A DNA stretch of 50,614 bases from Pelargonium tetragonum (Eukaryota > Streptophyta > Magnoliopsida > Geraniales > Geraniaceae): positions 1-50,614 of the forward strand of contig JAYMTL010000137.1 in assembly GCA_036897445.1 (NCBI GenBank), written 5' to 3'. The translations under genes were made by a program, and so were the position numbers. The notes below the pieces were generated by a model that was not told where the DNA came from, ran no database searches, and saw only the letters and a list, made by a program, of their open reading frames with translations. Below are positions 10,740 through 23,020 of this stretch, in pieces (the first letter of the stretch is position 1; every line of letters begins with the position of its first letter).

Positions 10740-13700
10740 TTATTGAAAAAGGTAAAAGTATAGTAATAAGTAGCTTTCTACCCCCAGGGTTAAAGGGGCC
10801 TGAATATAACTAATTTGCTTGTACAGCTCCTTAACTTGGCAGTGTAATAATGTAATATTAATGAAATGAGAAAGAACTTCATTTTTACTTAGAGCAGTTT
10901 TTCCTTTGTATCCAAAAAATTGACTTATAACTGGGAGCCGAAGCCGGGACCTGGTTAGAATTAATGTTTTGTTGTCTTCCACCTATGCTCTATACTCCCA
11001 TAGTAAGGTAACAAAAAGAGTGTTGTGAATTTCCGCGTTAAGCAAATTATTATCCTCTTATCTTATGTCAAAGATAAAGAAATTGTAAAAAGTATTCTAT
11101 TTACACCAATTACCTAATGTTGGGGTTAGACTTCTTTTTTTTACTGCTATTTATTAATAAGATGCAAGAGTCTAAAAAAGTAGAAACGTAAAAGACTTTT
11201 TTGACTTAGGGAAGTCCTGGTATTTAGCTTTTAAAGTCCTTTTTTTAATGACTAAAGACTAGCTGAAGCTAAGTTTCTGGCAATAAATAAGAAAAAGATA
11301 GTCTTTTTAGTAATAAAAACTATTAAGGTTCTACTTTAGTAAATGACATACTTAGAGAAACTAACACGGGATCCTATAAAAATTTGTTAACATCTATATT
11401 TTTTGAAGTATTACTCACCGTTTCGTTAACAACCAAAATAGCTAAAAGTTAAGGGTTTATAATATAGCAGCAGTACCTTACTAAAAGTGGAAAACGTTCC
11501 TTACGAGGTTTTAGTCTTTTGATTTTCCTTTTATATACTTTATATATTATGTGTTCAGCCTAAACAAATTTGATCATGGGCGCTTAGTAGCTTTTACCTT
11601 ACGTTTACTGTTTTGAGTTCTATTAATATTCTAGACTAGAATCTGGTACGTATAAAACGAGACAGTTTTTAGCTTGTTAAAGCAACTATTATATTATATA
11701 AAATGTAAAAAACAAAAACAACGAACTTTAATATCAAAGGAAAGAAACAAGCACCCTATATTTGTTGAACATCTCCTAAAACTGAAAAACCCGGATTTTC
11801 TACCTCATACATAGCAAAGCCTTGGCATATTCGTATACTTTCTTTTTAGCAAATAAGAACTCAGAACTATCTAGAGACTACTTTAAGGTACCAAGCAGGG
11901 TTCCCTTTCTAAGACCTAATCTCGATATAAAATTTCTTACAATCTTACAAGTATGGGTCTATTTTTAGCAAGACTTAAGAACTTCGGTCTAAAAAATACG
12001 AAAGATAGAGTCAACACGAGGCTTTAATAAGAAGGAGGGACTTAAGACTTTACTATAGTAGGTTAAGAGACTGCACAAAGCAAGGGGGACTTAGTAAGAA
12101 AGTTAATAAAGGGTTTTAACTTTGGAGTGTGGTATAGAATATACTTATAGGAAACTCCCTGAGGACAGCTTAACAAGAAATTGGGAATACAGGGGCGAAA
12201 AGAATTCAGAGAAATATTAAATTGCAGGAATAGCTCTAAAATATGGGGTTCCCCTTGGGCGATTTTCTTGATATACATAATTAGAATTTTATCCGCTCCA
12301 ATTATTGACATAGAGTTTTTACAGAGCTTAGAATTCAGAAAAGCTTCCGCGAAACTCTTGAAGTCGCTGGAATTCCTGCCGATAGTACCTCTTACATCAG
12401 TATGAAAGTTCTTTCTTTTTTACCAGTTCTTGGACCCCTATTCTTTAAGTTTTTTAGTATAGTCTTGTGTGTATATTCCTATTTTTTAGTATTCGGGTTA
12501 ACAAAAATTGTAAGTCTTATGGCTAGTTTATCTTTTTGCTACCTGATCCGTGGATAAGATAAAAGGGACTTTAATTGGTTAGATTCGAGGGTTTCTTTCA
12601 AATTAGGATAAGGTTTTGGTACTAGAATGTTTTTTTTATATCTTACTTTTTTATATTAAGTTACTCCTTAATTTAGTTTGAGTGAAGTGTAACTCTTAGA
12701 TTGGAGTATTACTAATAGGACTCTACTTAGTTAGGAACTTCCGGGGTCTACTGCTGTTCCCGATTCTGGATTAATAATATGACAAAAGCAAGCTTTAAAA
12801 ATATCATACTTCGAGTCCTAATTTATTCTTTTGGTTTTTTCTAAGGAGAGCTAACCCAAAAATCTTTTCAATATCTATACTTTTTTTTGTCAGGGTAATC
12901 CTTTTAATTTAGAAAAACTGAGTTATAACCCTTTGTATGGATAATGCGGGCCTATTATATAGTATTACCGGGTTCCTTTTTACTTTTAATCCAAGGATTT
13001 CTAGAAAAAGAAAGGAAAACATCTAGGAATCAAATAAAAAATAAAGTACCTCTGATTAGAAGTTTCCCTTATATACGAGGGAAATGTTACCTTTCAGAGG
13101 AAATTCGCTTATAAGGAATCCTTACTTAATAGAAGCAATACAGCTAAAATCAACGACAAAGAGAATCGGGTCAACCCCTTTTTGATTAGGAATAATTAAT
13201 TAGTTATTATAATTTAGTAGAGTTTTACTGGGTCAATATGAAACAGAGTATAATCTTTAGAGTAAAGCAGGGATCAAAAATAGAAAGAAAAAAGAAAATT
13301 CACAAGAGACTGCCCATCAGAGGATTCTACAACTATTTCAGACAGTAGTTATATAGTTACTGGAATTTCTTGTTAAGCTCTTTTAAGAAACCCTTAGTAG
13401 CTCAAATAGTGGGTTGTAGCAGCTAAGAAAAGTGAAACAGGATAAAGGAATTTTTCACAACTTATAAAGAAAGAGATGCTCAGTAAAAGGGCGGGTACCC
13501 TATTAAAAGTGTTCGGTAGAACAATTTCTTCGCAAGCAGTTTGCTGTAAACAAGGTCAGGAGAGCGGGTAAGTTAGAATTGCGGCTCTAAATACTTGTTA
13601 AAAAGAATACGGCAGCTCGTTTAGTTCAGTATTGTACTAGCGGAAGAAGAAATTTTTATGGTTCTAATATTTAGAAGAGTTTGTAATAAAGTAGAAAATC

Positions 13701-14000
13701 TTTTTTATTCCTTTATTATAGTAGGCTGCCTTTTCCTCAAGATTTAGAAAAAGGAGCTTATATGCTTTAACTAAGTAAGGGCAAGGGCTTGGGATCGCCA
13801 ATATCGCGGGGTTGTTACTTTTAAGGAGCCCCGTGTTATATGAAAGTTTAGACTCAAAAAAGTTTACAGGTTTTTGTCAGTCAAAAGTTAGATTAGAATA
13901 CAAGAGTGTTTTAGCCACAGTAGTTAGCTCCCCCGGCCTAGGTATATGAACAGGTAAATTCTTCAGATCAGATTCAGATAAAGGCTTCTCTTCTTTAAAA
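10740..14000. other. Gene-free AT-rich DNA
   Basis: Nothing supportable. The open frames at 10740-10982 (-), 12063-12311 (-) and 12181-12405 (+) are within chance, and the last two overlap on opposite strands with no recognisable motif. Confidence 0.75.
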
Positions 14001-17000
14001 AGGGTACTTTTTAAGGTAATAGATCTATTTTCCTATAGGCAACCCCACTCCTTAAAATCTTAATATATCTAAGTAATGCCTACTCAATTTGTTATAATAA
14101 GAGTCCTGTATCTCTAGTTTTTTTTACTAAACTCCCTTAGTCCGTGGGCTTTGTTGATTTTGTTAAAAAAGAAAGGGATTTCTTTCTATGGCCTTCTTCG
14201 TGCACTATATCCGGAGTTAAATTTCAGCATCTCCGGGTGTCTTTTAGTCCGTAAAACTAGATTCGAAGTTTGGGATATTTTGAAAAGAGTACTTTTAATT
14301 ACAAAAAAAATGACAATGTTAGACCTAAGGTCTTATTCAAGAGCGAAATATACTGAATTTGTGTTTGGTAAAATGAGTTCCTTTTTTTAGGGGCAAGTAA
14401 GCAAAGCTTTTAACTGCAACATAATTAGGAAAATTTCTTTATAAAAAGATTTTGAACTAACTTTCTTGGCTAGCGTCTTCTTTTTAGGGATTTAGAATAC
14501 CTGGTTTTACTTTCAAATTTTTGAAGAATGAATAGTGTAACTCAAGCTTCACCAGCATTTAATTTAATAACTAAAGAATTACCTCGCAGAAGTTAAGATA
14601 CATTATTCTTTGCTTGTGGTATCTAGAACTACGTGTCCACTACTTAAATAGTAACCCCCTCGGGGTCCTATCAAAGTTCCTTATCAGCGAAGGTTTACTA
14701 TATCAACCCCTTTTGAGCTTTCTTACTCACCGACTATTCCTTGTATAAAGAATAACCCTAAAATAGAAATTTCGAGGATTAGAACGATAGCCCTTTTAAA
14801 ACCGCATGCCTAAGCCTAGAAAAATCTATAAATTAATTCTTATTTCTCTTTGGTCTGCGAATCTAGTCTGTATCTCGAGAGGGTTTCATAAGCATAAGAA
14901 GTCTTGTCGGATTTAGTGTAGAATCCCGCGCTTTTGTTGGGTAGACAGGGTATTATATAATTACATGGAGCTTCCGTAACTCTTTAATGTTCAATACTTT
15001 GAATAGATGTAAGGCCCAAGGACTTGGGAAATCGTGAGTGGAGAGTCTAATTTACTAAACGAAAAAGTACAGCTTACCAAGGGAGAACAAAAGGGATTTT
15101 TTACAATATAAAGTCTCCCGAGTGTATTATATAGAACGCCCCCCGTTAGAGCAAGCGATTCCCATTTTAGGAACTTCTTAGGTGTTTCTTTTTGGTATAT
15201 CACATGAGATATGAAGTACCCCTACTTAACGAATGTCCTAATAAGGGTGAACCGCCCAGTAAAAGCACGAAAATGGGTAGAACTGCCTAGAAGGAATCGC
15301 TAAGAAAGAAATTCTTATCTATTATATATAGTTATAGTACGTGCTCTTATCTACAGAACGGGGGGAGGGGTGACTCTAAGCGTTGCTCAATACCACAAAT
15401 AAGACCAGCAAAAACGCATGTATATTGAACCTAGATAGCGCATAAGAGTCCTCTTCCGTCTAGAAGTTGACAGTAACGTACGTAAAGGGTTCATAATTTA
15501 TAATAAAAAAGGAAGTGGACATTCTTGTCTAGTAAGTTTTAAGAGGTACCTAGGTAAAAAAAGAATCACTCTTGGCTATAAATTAAGCTTTCGATTTACT
15601 AAAACGGGCACCTTAAGGATCCCCTATACTATTAGCCATTCAAAAGGGAGTTATCCACCCTTTTTGCAGGAATTTTCTATTAAAAAGTAAACTTTGCAGT
15701 ATTAGCAATTAAAAGGGTATGCCGCGATAAGTATCGCAAGGGCTTTTTATGAGTTTTATTGGGTAATGTTTAAAGTAAGTTCCGTGTACTAAGTGAACTG
15801 CAAGGATTCCTTTATTTATGTATTTCTACCCAAAAAGTAAGCTAAAACAAGAACTCCTCCGTTGGAACTAAAAAGCTGTATAGAAACTTTTTCGATTTCT
15901 TTACTTTATTAGTTTGACTTTGTAGAAGCTAAGAAACGGGTAGCCACCAGTAACTGCTCTTTTTAGGTGATTCTAGCTTACTTATGATCGGACAGGAATT
16001 AGAGCAGATAAGATTGGTCTGTTAAGCATACATATGAGTATTCTTAGATAATTCTATATAAAGTCGTACTAAAGCTAATTTTTTATCTACACCGAATTTT
16101 CCTCAGTTTCTTTTCTTTTTTAGGCTTGGTACCTAACCTAGTAATTAAAATAGACATTGTAGTAGTAAAGTAGGTTATTAACAGTAGATTGTTGACTGAA
16201 AGACAACTCTAAAGGTTCGAAATACTTTGAGGGGACACTAGGGTATTTATATACTGGAATTCCTTATAAAGTTTCCACTAAGGACAAGATTGAAAAAGCT
16301 TTTTTTTGCCTCAAATTTTTTAAAAGAAGGTTTCCAAAAAGAACTCCGGTGAGCAGAAACTAATAGGCAAAAATCTAATTAGTTTGGACTGCATATTGCA
16401 TTCTTAGTTTTGACTTTTTAGTGATATATCCCAGGATCCTCAGGAATTTCTTTTCTAGTGCTTTTAGTATTCCCTTTTGCGCCCTATTATTCCCTTCCCA
16501 AGCTATAGCGTACAAATTATTACTAAAATTTGGATTCTACACTGGTTAAATATAGACCAACGGAGCTTTTCTTATCATTACAAATGACAGGTGCAAATGA
16601 CTTATGTACAGTTGAATTCATTTTATACCCACCTTCCCCATACCCCACAGGTCACTGAAGGAGTAAAACAAAGTTTTTTCTGTTCTGGAACTCAATAAAA
16701 TATATAAACTTAGTAGTAGTAGGAATACATACCTATAGAGCAATCTCTTCGTCTAAATGTAAGGACTTTGTATTATCTACATTAAGGGCACACCTCTTTT
16801 ACATTAGCGAAACAATAACAAAATAAGGATAGAATTTGTGATACTTAGTAAAGCTTTTTTAATCTCACTTAACTACTAAAGTGTAAAGAGGCTTCAAAAT
16901 CAAAGCAAGTAATTCCTTGTTAGAAAGAGTGCTCTATTTTATAATAGACTTATACCTATTCAAAATAATTTAAGGTAAATAGGGAATCCCTTAATGGGTA

Positions 17001-17759
17001 ATAAAGAAATAGAGAAAAAGGAGCTTGTAAATAGATTGTCTAATAGAGTTAAGAAAGTTTGGTTACACAGTGCAAAACTCGAAATGAAGAGAATCCTGGC
17101 TAGAGTAATTCCTCTTATTCGATTAGCCCCTCGGTTCTTAGGTATGTTTGAATAAAAGAAGTTTTAAGGAGTCCCCCCGGTGCGAACCTTTTTCTATTTG
17201 CACAACTTTCTATAACTTTTGTAAAATGGGTTAAATTTGTCATTTAGTATACTTGAATACCGGTCACTCTTTGGTATTGTGGATAATAACTAGGCTTATA
17301 AGAAACTCCTATATAGGGGATCCCCTTGAATGGAACCCTTATATTAAATTAAAAAGCTGGATTCTCTTATATGTGGCAAAAGTACTTTCAACTTAAAAGG
17401 GATATCCGGTGCATACTATTGCTTGATTCGGGATCTCTCATTTATTCCCATTACATTAATAGGTACTTCTAATCTAAAAAGGAGTCCTTTCTTGGGAAGG
17501 TTTTCTCTTTTATTCTTGTTATAGATCTTATACTTATTTATAAGAAAGGCTATTCTGGGGCTTTTTTTCCACGAACTTAACGTAACCCCCGACATTTGAT
17601 ACGACGCTTTCTATTACTCCTAACGAAAAAGGCCCTTATATACTTTAGCCTTAGAGTTCTGGCTTTACCTTAATAGTTTAATAGATAGCTCTTAAAAAAC
17701 TTCGGGAATAAAAGGACTACCATTATACTTAAGTAAATACTTCCAAAATCACTCTTTTG
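14001..17759. other. Gene-free AT-rich DNA
   Basis: No gene seen. The frames at 14151-14390 (+, 79 codons) and 14991-15203 (-) show no domain and have the same composition as the background. A perfect 12-base palindrome AGGGGATCCCCT lies at 17315-17326, one of many GGATCC-centred near-palindromes in the window. Confidence 0.75.
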
Positions 17760-17990
17760 AATTTATTAACATAGCACAAGTTTAGTATTCTTACCCACCT
17801 TCTAATTTCCTAAACAGATTTAGGCAATTCTTTAAACTTCTTAGATTCAGATCTGCAGCCGAATCCCTTTATACCAATTCCTTGCTTCCTAGTTTCTTAT
17901 TTGGATCCGGAACCCTTACTTTAGCTTTAGATCTCCCTTTATACTTTACTACCGTAATTGAACCTAGAAACACAAAAGCAACTCTTTGTA
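17760..17990 (-). pseudogene. Decayed coding-like region, minus strand
   Basis: Minus-strand reading gives protein-like runs such as KAKVRVPDPNKKLGSKEL and SAADLNLRSLKNCLNLFRKL, interrupted several times. The word RVAFVFL is encoded at 17966-17987, and the same 22 bases with one difference recur at 27281-27302. KKLG is encoded through TAGTTTCTTA (plus-strand spelling) at 17890-17899, a word shared with 6003-6012 and 26588-26597. The region lies just downstream, in minus-strand sense, of two LTR-like blocks, so it may be the start of an element's internal region. Family not identified. Treated as a fossil. Confidence 0.4.
17966..17987 (-). repeat. 22-base word shared with 27281
   Basis: AGAAACACAAAAGCAACTCT and the two following bases match 27281-27302 at all but one position (T versus C). 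Both copies read RVAFVFL on the minus strand. Confidence 0.75.
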
Positions 17991-18139
17991 TTTCTTTGAT
18001 CCCTTCCTGGATTAAAAGGATTCCAGCTTGTTAGAAGTTCTTACCGACCCCAGGGCCTCACTAAAGTGGGAATTCCTCTTGTCTTTTGTTTTTATCACTA
18101 AGGAGGGAGCAGCCTTAAAGCTTAAAGGGAACAGTAGTA

Positions 18140-18212
18140 CGTCTATGCTCCTGACTGTAACGCAGTAAAGGAGGTAGGAGAGGAGTATACAACCATACAC
18201 TATAACCCACAC
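18140..18212 (-). mobile_element. LTR-like fragment, copy L2
   Basis: On the minus strand it starts GTGGGTTATAGTGT (18197-18210), continues to ACCTCCTTTACTGCGTTACA (reverse of 18155-18174) and then GTCAGGAG. Copy L4 has ACCTCCTTTATTGTGTGACA followed by GTCGGTGAG, a close match, and copy L1 has GTGGGTGTTATAGTG. It lies about 450 bases downstream of L3 in the same orientation, so two family blocks sit head to tail here. A frame open through this stretch on the minus strand (18212-18012) is not evidence of a gene. Confidence 0.4.
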
Positions 18213-18290
18213 TTCTAGACTTAGCCTTTGACTTACCTGGTTTACTTGTTTCTTAAGGAGCCAGAGCTGGAGCCTTAGCTTTGTTGTTAG
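18213..18290 (-). other. Ala/Pro/Lys-rich coding-like stretch
   Basis: The minus strand reads NNKAKAPALAP and then SKPGKSKAKSRSVG in one frame, with an interruption between. It falls between the skewed block and copy L2. A similar CAGCTCTGG / AGCTCTAGCCCCAGCTCC word closes the skewed block at 50390-50410, which suggests that both are the same part of the same repeat. Confidence 0.3.
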
Positions 18291-18535
18291 TCTTCTTGTT
18301 CTTGTAGCCTAGCCTCTAGTGTAGCTAATAATGTCTTTCCTGGCATAGCTTATACTATTGTATTCTATTACTCTTATTATTCTATAGTAAGTAATAGTTT
18401 TGTTTATTAGTTGGTAGTTAAGTATTATAGTGTATTACTCTTTCTTTAATCTAATATTAGTATTATTAGTTAGTTATGAAATAGACTTTAATAGAGAGTA
18501 ATTGATAAGGTATAAGAGTTGTCTTAGTCCAAGCA
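18291..18535 (-). repeat. TA-rich block with G-over-C skew
   Basis: Mirror image of the C-skewed blocks: lines from 18361 and 18421 hold 15 G and 8 C. Words such as TTAGTTAG, TAGTAAGTAATAG and TATAGTG fill it. On the minus strand it would be C-rich like 1-250, and it follows copy L3 in the same order as skewed DNA follows copies L4, L5 and L7. I infer part of one repeat family inserted in the opposite orientation. Confidence 0.5.
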
Positions 18536-18539
18536 AGCT

Positions 18540-18640
18540 CGCCTCTTGCTTCTGGGTTTATCGGTAAGAAGGATAGGGCGCTTAAGAGGATTAGTAGATA
18601 GTGTTACTCTTACCGACTGAAGCTTTGCGAGAAAGGTTAA
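18540..18640 (-). mobile_element. LTR-like fragment, copy L3
   Basis: Minus strand: GCAAAGCTTCAGTCGGTAAG (18609-18628 region), with CAGTCGGTAAGAGT at 18606-18619, followed 57 bases on by GATAAACCCA (18553-18562) and then AGAGGCGAGCTTGCTT. The first two blocks match L1. The AGCTTGCTT tail matches L8 near 50182, and the GATAA block matches L5. It keeps more G and C than other copies and may be the best-preserved one. Confidence 0.5.
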
Positions 18641-21157
18641 CGCAGGCAAGTTTATCTTGGATAGAAAAGGAATACCTTTAACTTAAAAAATCCTTGGGAA
18701 GTTTTTACAATGTAACACTTAAATTACTTTTACGTTTGATTTTCCATATTTATTGGCTTTCCTAAAAAAGTCTTAGTGCCTAGCTTATTTTCTTAAAAGA
18801 GAAACTTTTTATTTCTAATGTTAGAATTAGAGTAGAGGACAGTTTTATTGTTTTATGACCCAGGCAATAGAAAAAACTTTCTAACCGAATCTCGTAGCTA
18901 GCTTAAACTGACTTTACAAGGGGTGTCCGGAGTCAAAATGCCCCTTAGGTTACCCATTTTACAAAAAAAAGTACTCATAAATAAGAGTATATTTAAGATT
19001 TTGGCTGACTTCCTATATATTTATATTTGCACTTACTTAAACTTCTAAAGAAAGAAATACTCAAGCAAAAGCGTATTACGTGAATATGAATTCGAAAGAA
19101 AGCATGATTAAAAATTCCTGTCCTTTTTTTTATGAGAATTTCCCCAAAAATTTATGCTATTCTCTATAGCTACAGTCGATAACTAGCACTTGAAATACTC
19201 TCTTTTTAATCTAAAACGCTTCATTTCATATACATGGAAAAGCTCATTAGACTCCCTTACAAAGACTCCTCGGAAATTCCACAACTCCGTGTTTTACCTT
19301 TCATCCTAAACTAGAATTGCCGCTTAAGAAATCCCTAGCTCTGTTAAGTCAAGACATCCGTTTCCAAAGGGAAAGAATCCAATTACGGACATAAAAGAAG
19401 TATTTTAGGACTTTAGTTCACGGCCTAGGCATCCAATGTATGTTCTTTATGGATTGCCTTGAAAGTTTTGCTGCAAGCCTAGCTAGGAAAGAGGTTTCTT
19501 AAGGATATAGTGTCACAGGAAGTAAGTTGTGGTTATGACATAAGTTTATAGTTAAAGGACTCGTGAAATTTGGGACTTAGTTTATACCGATTTCTTTAGG
19601 TTAGATGATGTTGTGAAGGGCCGAGGCCGAGTCTAATAAACGGGGCTCCTTTAAGATAAATTAGGCGATAGGTCTAACAAACTGGATTCAAGCATAATAT
19701 CAAATTTCTCTTTAATGACTTTTTGGCAATATTAGGTAATTTGAGATGCCTCTTTAAGTTAAGAATATAAAGTACAGTAGTTAGTTCAAGTAACTTTATC
19801 TTGCCCCTAAAAATTGAAAAGGCCTGGAAATAGAAATTGAAAATTACGGAGCCCCGCTTCTAATAACTTGGCAGTTTGTATAATCTATCTGTTTAAAGTA
19901 AGATTTTCTGGGAGAGCACCACGGAAGCTGTGTTTAGGAGAAGAGAATGCATAAGTGAATTTTAATAGTTTATTAAACCTGGATTTCCTTTTTACTAAAT
20001 ATTTACTATACGAAAGAACTTGTGTTAAAAAAGAACCTTTCTTATAGTATAAAAGAGATTAAATATTATAGGTTTCAGACGATTAATTTACATGCACTTA
20101 GAAACTCCTAGTTACAGTTATGTAGTCGAGACTCTTTTATTAGTAATGACAAGTACTATCCTATATACGCTTAATAAAAACTCTCGTAAGAAGCATGGTA
20201 TCTAAAAGGAACTTATGCCCAGATTCATTTTGCAAATTTACTAGGTATCGCAGATAAGTAATCTACTAGAAAATTTTATCCGAAGTCAGTTACTTATGTT
20301 AAAAGTAGTTTAATTCAATCTATGTTTTGTCTACATTCGAACAAAAAAATGAGTATAAGACCCAAATAAGGAACCCCGAGTTACTCGATTTGAACCACCG
20401 ACATTACGGGAAAGAGAGCTATGATCTAACCATAAAAATCTTTGGGTATTAAATAGGAATCGGGATTAAAAAAAGAAACTATAAAGCTTCCCTATAACTA
20501 TAAAAAAAGCTATCTTAACCTTGCTAAGCGCAATTCCATAACATAGGTATATAAGAAAAAGTAGCCACTATTAATATATCAAAAGATCCTTCCTACTACT
20601 AAGACAATACAAAGGGCTGCATCTAGAAAGACTCTTTTCAGAAACCTGTTTCCGTGGAGTATCTATCAGGGGAAGAATAAGGAATCCTTGCGTTAGAGTA
20701 TCTAAAAATCTTTCATATGGAATTCCCTTGTTATTAGTTCTATTTTAAAATCAAGTCTTAAACTTCGTTATGCCTTAACTATTATCTTTAGTTTATATTC
20801 TAGTTGAAAGAATAGACTTTTTGGAATTCTTTCCTTTTTGTATTGTAAATATACGCATATACTTGTCTTGACTAATCTCACTTTATTATTTAGAGCAACC
20901 CCTTATAAGATCTCAGTGTCAAAAGTGCGCTGTCTAGTAAAACTACTTCCTGCAGAAAGAAAAGGATCTCTGCGAGAACCTAATATAGAATTATAAGTCA
21001 ACCGCTTAACACAAAACCAAACCAACGGACAAGAATAGCTATTAACTTTAAAAACCAAGGCACCCTCTCGGGGAGCTTTTAAATATACAAGTAGGAGCTC
21101 GCTAAACTTAAACTAGGAATCCCCTTACTTCCTATATAATTTAAAGTCTTACTCGTT
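18641..21157. other. Gene-free AT-rich DNA
   Basis: No gene. At 20380-20440 the minus strand has GGTGGTTCAAATC (a B-box-like word), and ATGGTTAGATCATAGCTC about 40 bases upstream, but arms and acceptor do not pair, so I do not call a tRNA. The rest is TA-rich background. Confidence 0.7.
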
Positions 21158-21179
21158 CTAACTAATACGTATTAGTTAG
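21158..21179. repeat. 22-base perfect palindrome
   Basis: CTAACTAATAC followed immediately by its reverse complement GTATTAGTTAG, with no spacer. The same CTAACTAATA words are frequent in the skewed blocks near the LTR-like fragments, so this may be a leftover of that repeat. Confidence 0.85.
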
Positions 21180-22955
21180 TATAATAAAAGAATAATAGTA
21201 GATTTCAAAACATCCAAAGCTTGATTAAGAATTCTTTTTATTCTTATTGTAGGTTTTTTCAGGGAAGGGAGCTGTTAAATCTTTGTTCCTCGGGAATCCC
21301 TATGAGAATAAGCTACTATATGTCAAGAGCAGTTGAATCTTTTGTCCAATACCAAATCTATAAAGATATCCAACTTTCTACGTTAAGTTACTAATAAATA
21401 AAAGACCTTGTTAACTCATCTGCAAGAATCTTTATCCTACTCAACAAAACTTTGATAAGTTATCCCTCTTTCTTGGTAGGTAGACTTTTTTTTTCTAACG
21501 CTGTGCCTTTAGTTTACAGTTTACCTATTCGAGGATCCTAAATTCTCAAGGAATGGTTTTAATAACTTTCTCTTAATTGCAAAAGTTTTGTGTTTCAAAT
21601 ATCTTGAAAGTGAGTGTAATTAAGCCGGTTTTTTTCTAATAACCTTGATATATTCACTTAACAATCCCTCTAATTCGAAGACCCATCTATACATGTCTCG
21701 GAAAGGGGACCTCAGGAAAATCTGATTTATTAAATAGGGTATAACATATGATAATATATAATTAAGATCTACCTACCTTTGAGATAGTAGTTGCCAGACC
21801 AAAGAATGCTTTGACCTTAGGAAAGTAAAGTAGAAAAGAAGTCAATATAGTAAGAAAGTCTTTTTACTTAAATTATCCCAGAGCTTATAGCAGATTCATA
21901 AATTGCAATTACTATACAATCCTAGAAACAGGAAGGGATCCAAAAGCTGTGCTGACCAAAAGGATTCGCAAAGAGTAGAGGCAATTCCTGCATCACAAGT
22001 AGACTTTTGCTTTAAAAGGAAATAGGCGCAGACTAATAGTAGTAACACAACATCTAGATTAGAATCGGGGTATTCCTAAAGTTGGGACCTAACATAGATG
22101 ACAATGCTAAATTACGAGTTAATAGAGTCTATCAAAAAATAGATTTTGCTCTCATTCAATAGGTATCCGGTCTAAGAAACTCTATATTCAAGAACGGGGG
22201 ATACTACTTTATAGACGTAGGTACATAATACGGAGTATGCTATAGGAATAGGAAGAACGCCTGGAAAGATATCCCAATAAGATTAAGAAACTTTGCATAC
22301 AAGGACTCGATATAAGAGGGTAACCCAACAAAAGGAATTCTCTCATCCGATATCTATATTCTGTTTGGGTTTGCCTCCAAATCCAAAGGGGGCGCGTAAA
22401 TTAGAATGTATATATCCTTAAAGTGAATTTGTTTAGTTATAATCAGCTGCATTTTCTTATAGAAAGAAAATTTGGGGGATTGTAGAAAAGAAAGGTAAAG
22501 CCAACTTAGTAAAATGTGGGTTATCTTACTCCTTTTTTTGAATCAAGTTTAGACAAACGGAATTGTAGGGGTATGCCTATCTGCCAGCTTCTAAGAATTA
22601 GACTTTCTGATTTCGTCGTATAGAAGCTCCTATATTGTGAGACCCCTTTTTTATACAAATATAAGCACGCATATCGAGTTTATTGATCTTTGATTTGCAA
22701 TTCTTCTAGTGTTTTCTAGGATATTCTTACCTGGACTGAAGTGGAGGACTACGGAATGCGATCCTGTAGTAAACACCTCAGAAACCGACCCTTTTTAACT
22801 ACTAGACCCCTAATTACTTACTTTACTTCTTGTTTAGTTTAAGAAACCCTTTTTGGATATCGCTATTTCAGATCCAGTTGTACTAGCAAGAAATAGCTAT
22901 CAAAGAAGAGGTGTTGAGCTAGTAGCAAAGACTCACGTTTCTTTTGCTTTCATTT
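21180..22955. other. Gene-free AT-rich DNA
   Basis: No gene, RNA or clear repeat. Frames are short and stop-dense. GGATCC sites at 21533 and 21936. Confidence 0.75.
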
Positions 22956-22960
22956 TTCTG

Positions 22961-23020
22961 TGGAATATAGCGAAGTGGTAGAGCACCTGTTAATTCGGAT
23001 GCCTGGGGTTCAAGTTTACG
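22961..23020 (+). other. tRNA-like trace, probably broken
   Basis: An A-box-like TATAGCGAAGTGGTAGAGC at 22966-22984 is followed, at normal tRNA spacing, by a B-box-like GGGTTCAAG around 23007-23015. The text resembles organelle-type tRNAs. The D-stem pairs poorly and the 5' TGGAATA has no matching 3' acceptor strand, since the B-box runs into TTTACGCAGG. It could be a decayed tRNA, a mitochondrial insert or chance. It is the only place where both boxes fit well. Confidence 0.22.

Noticed and set aside
14151-14390. 79-codon plus-strand frame with hydrophobic start
   Set aside because: Looks like random AT-rich translation. TTG start, no recognisable motif.
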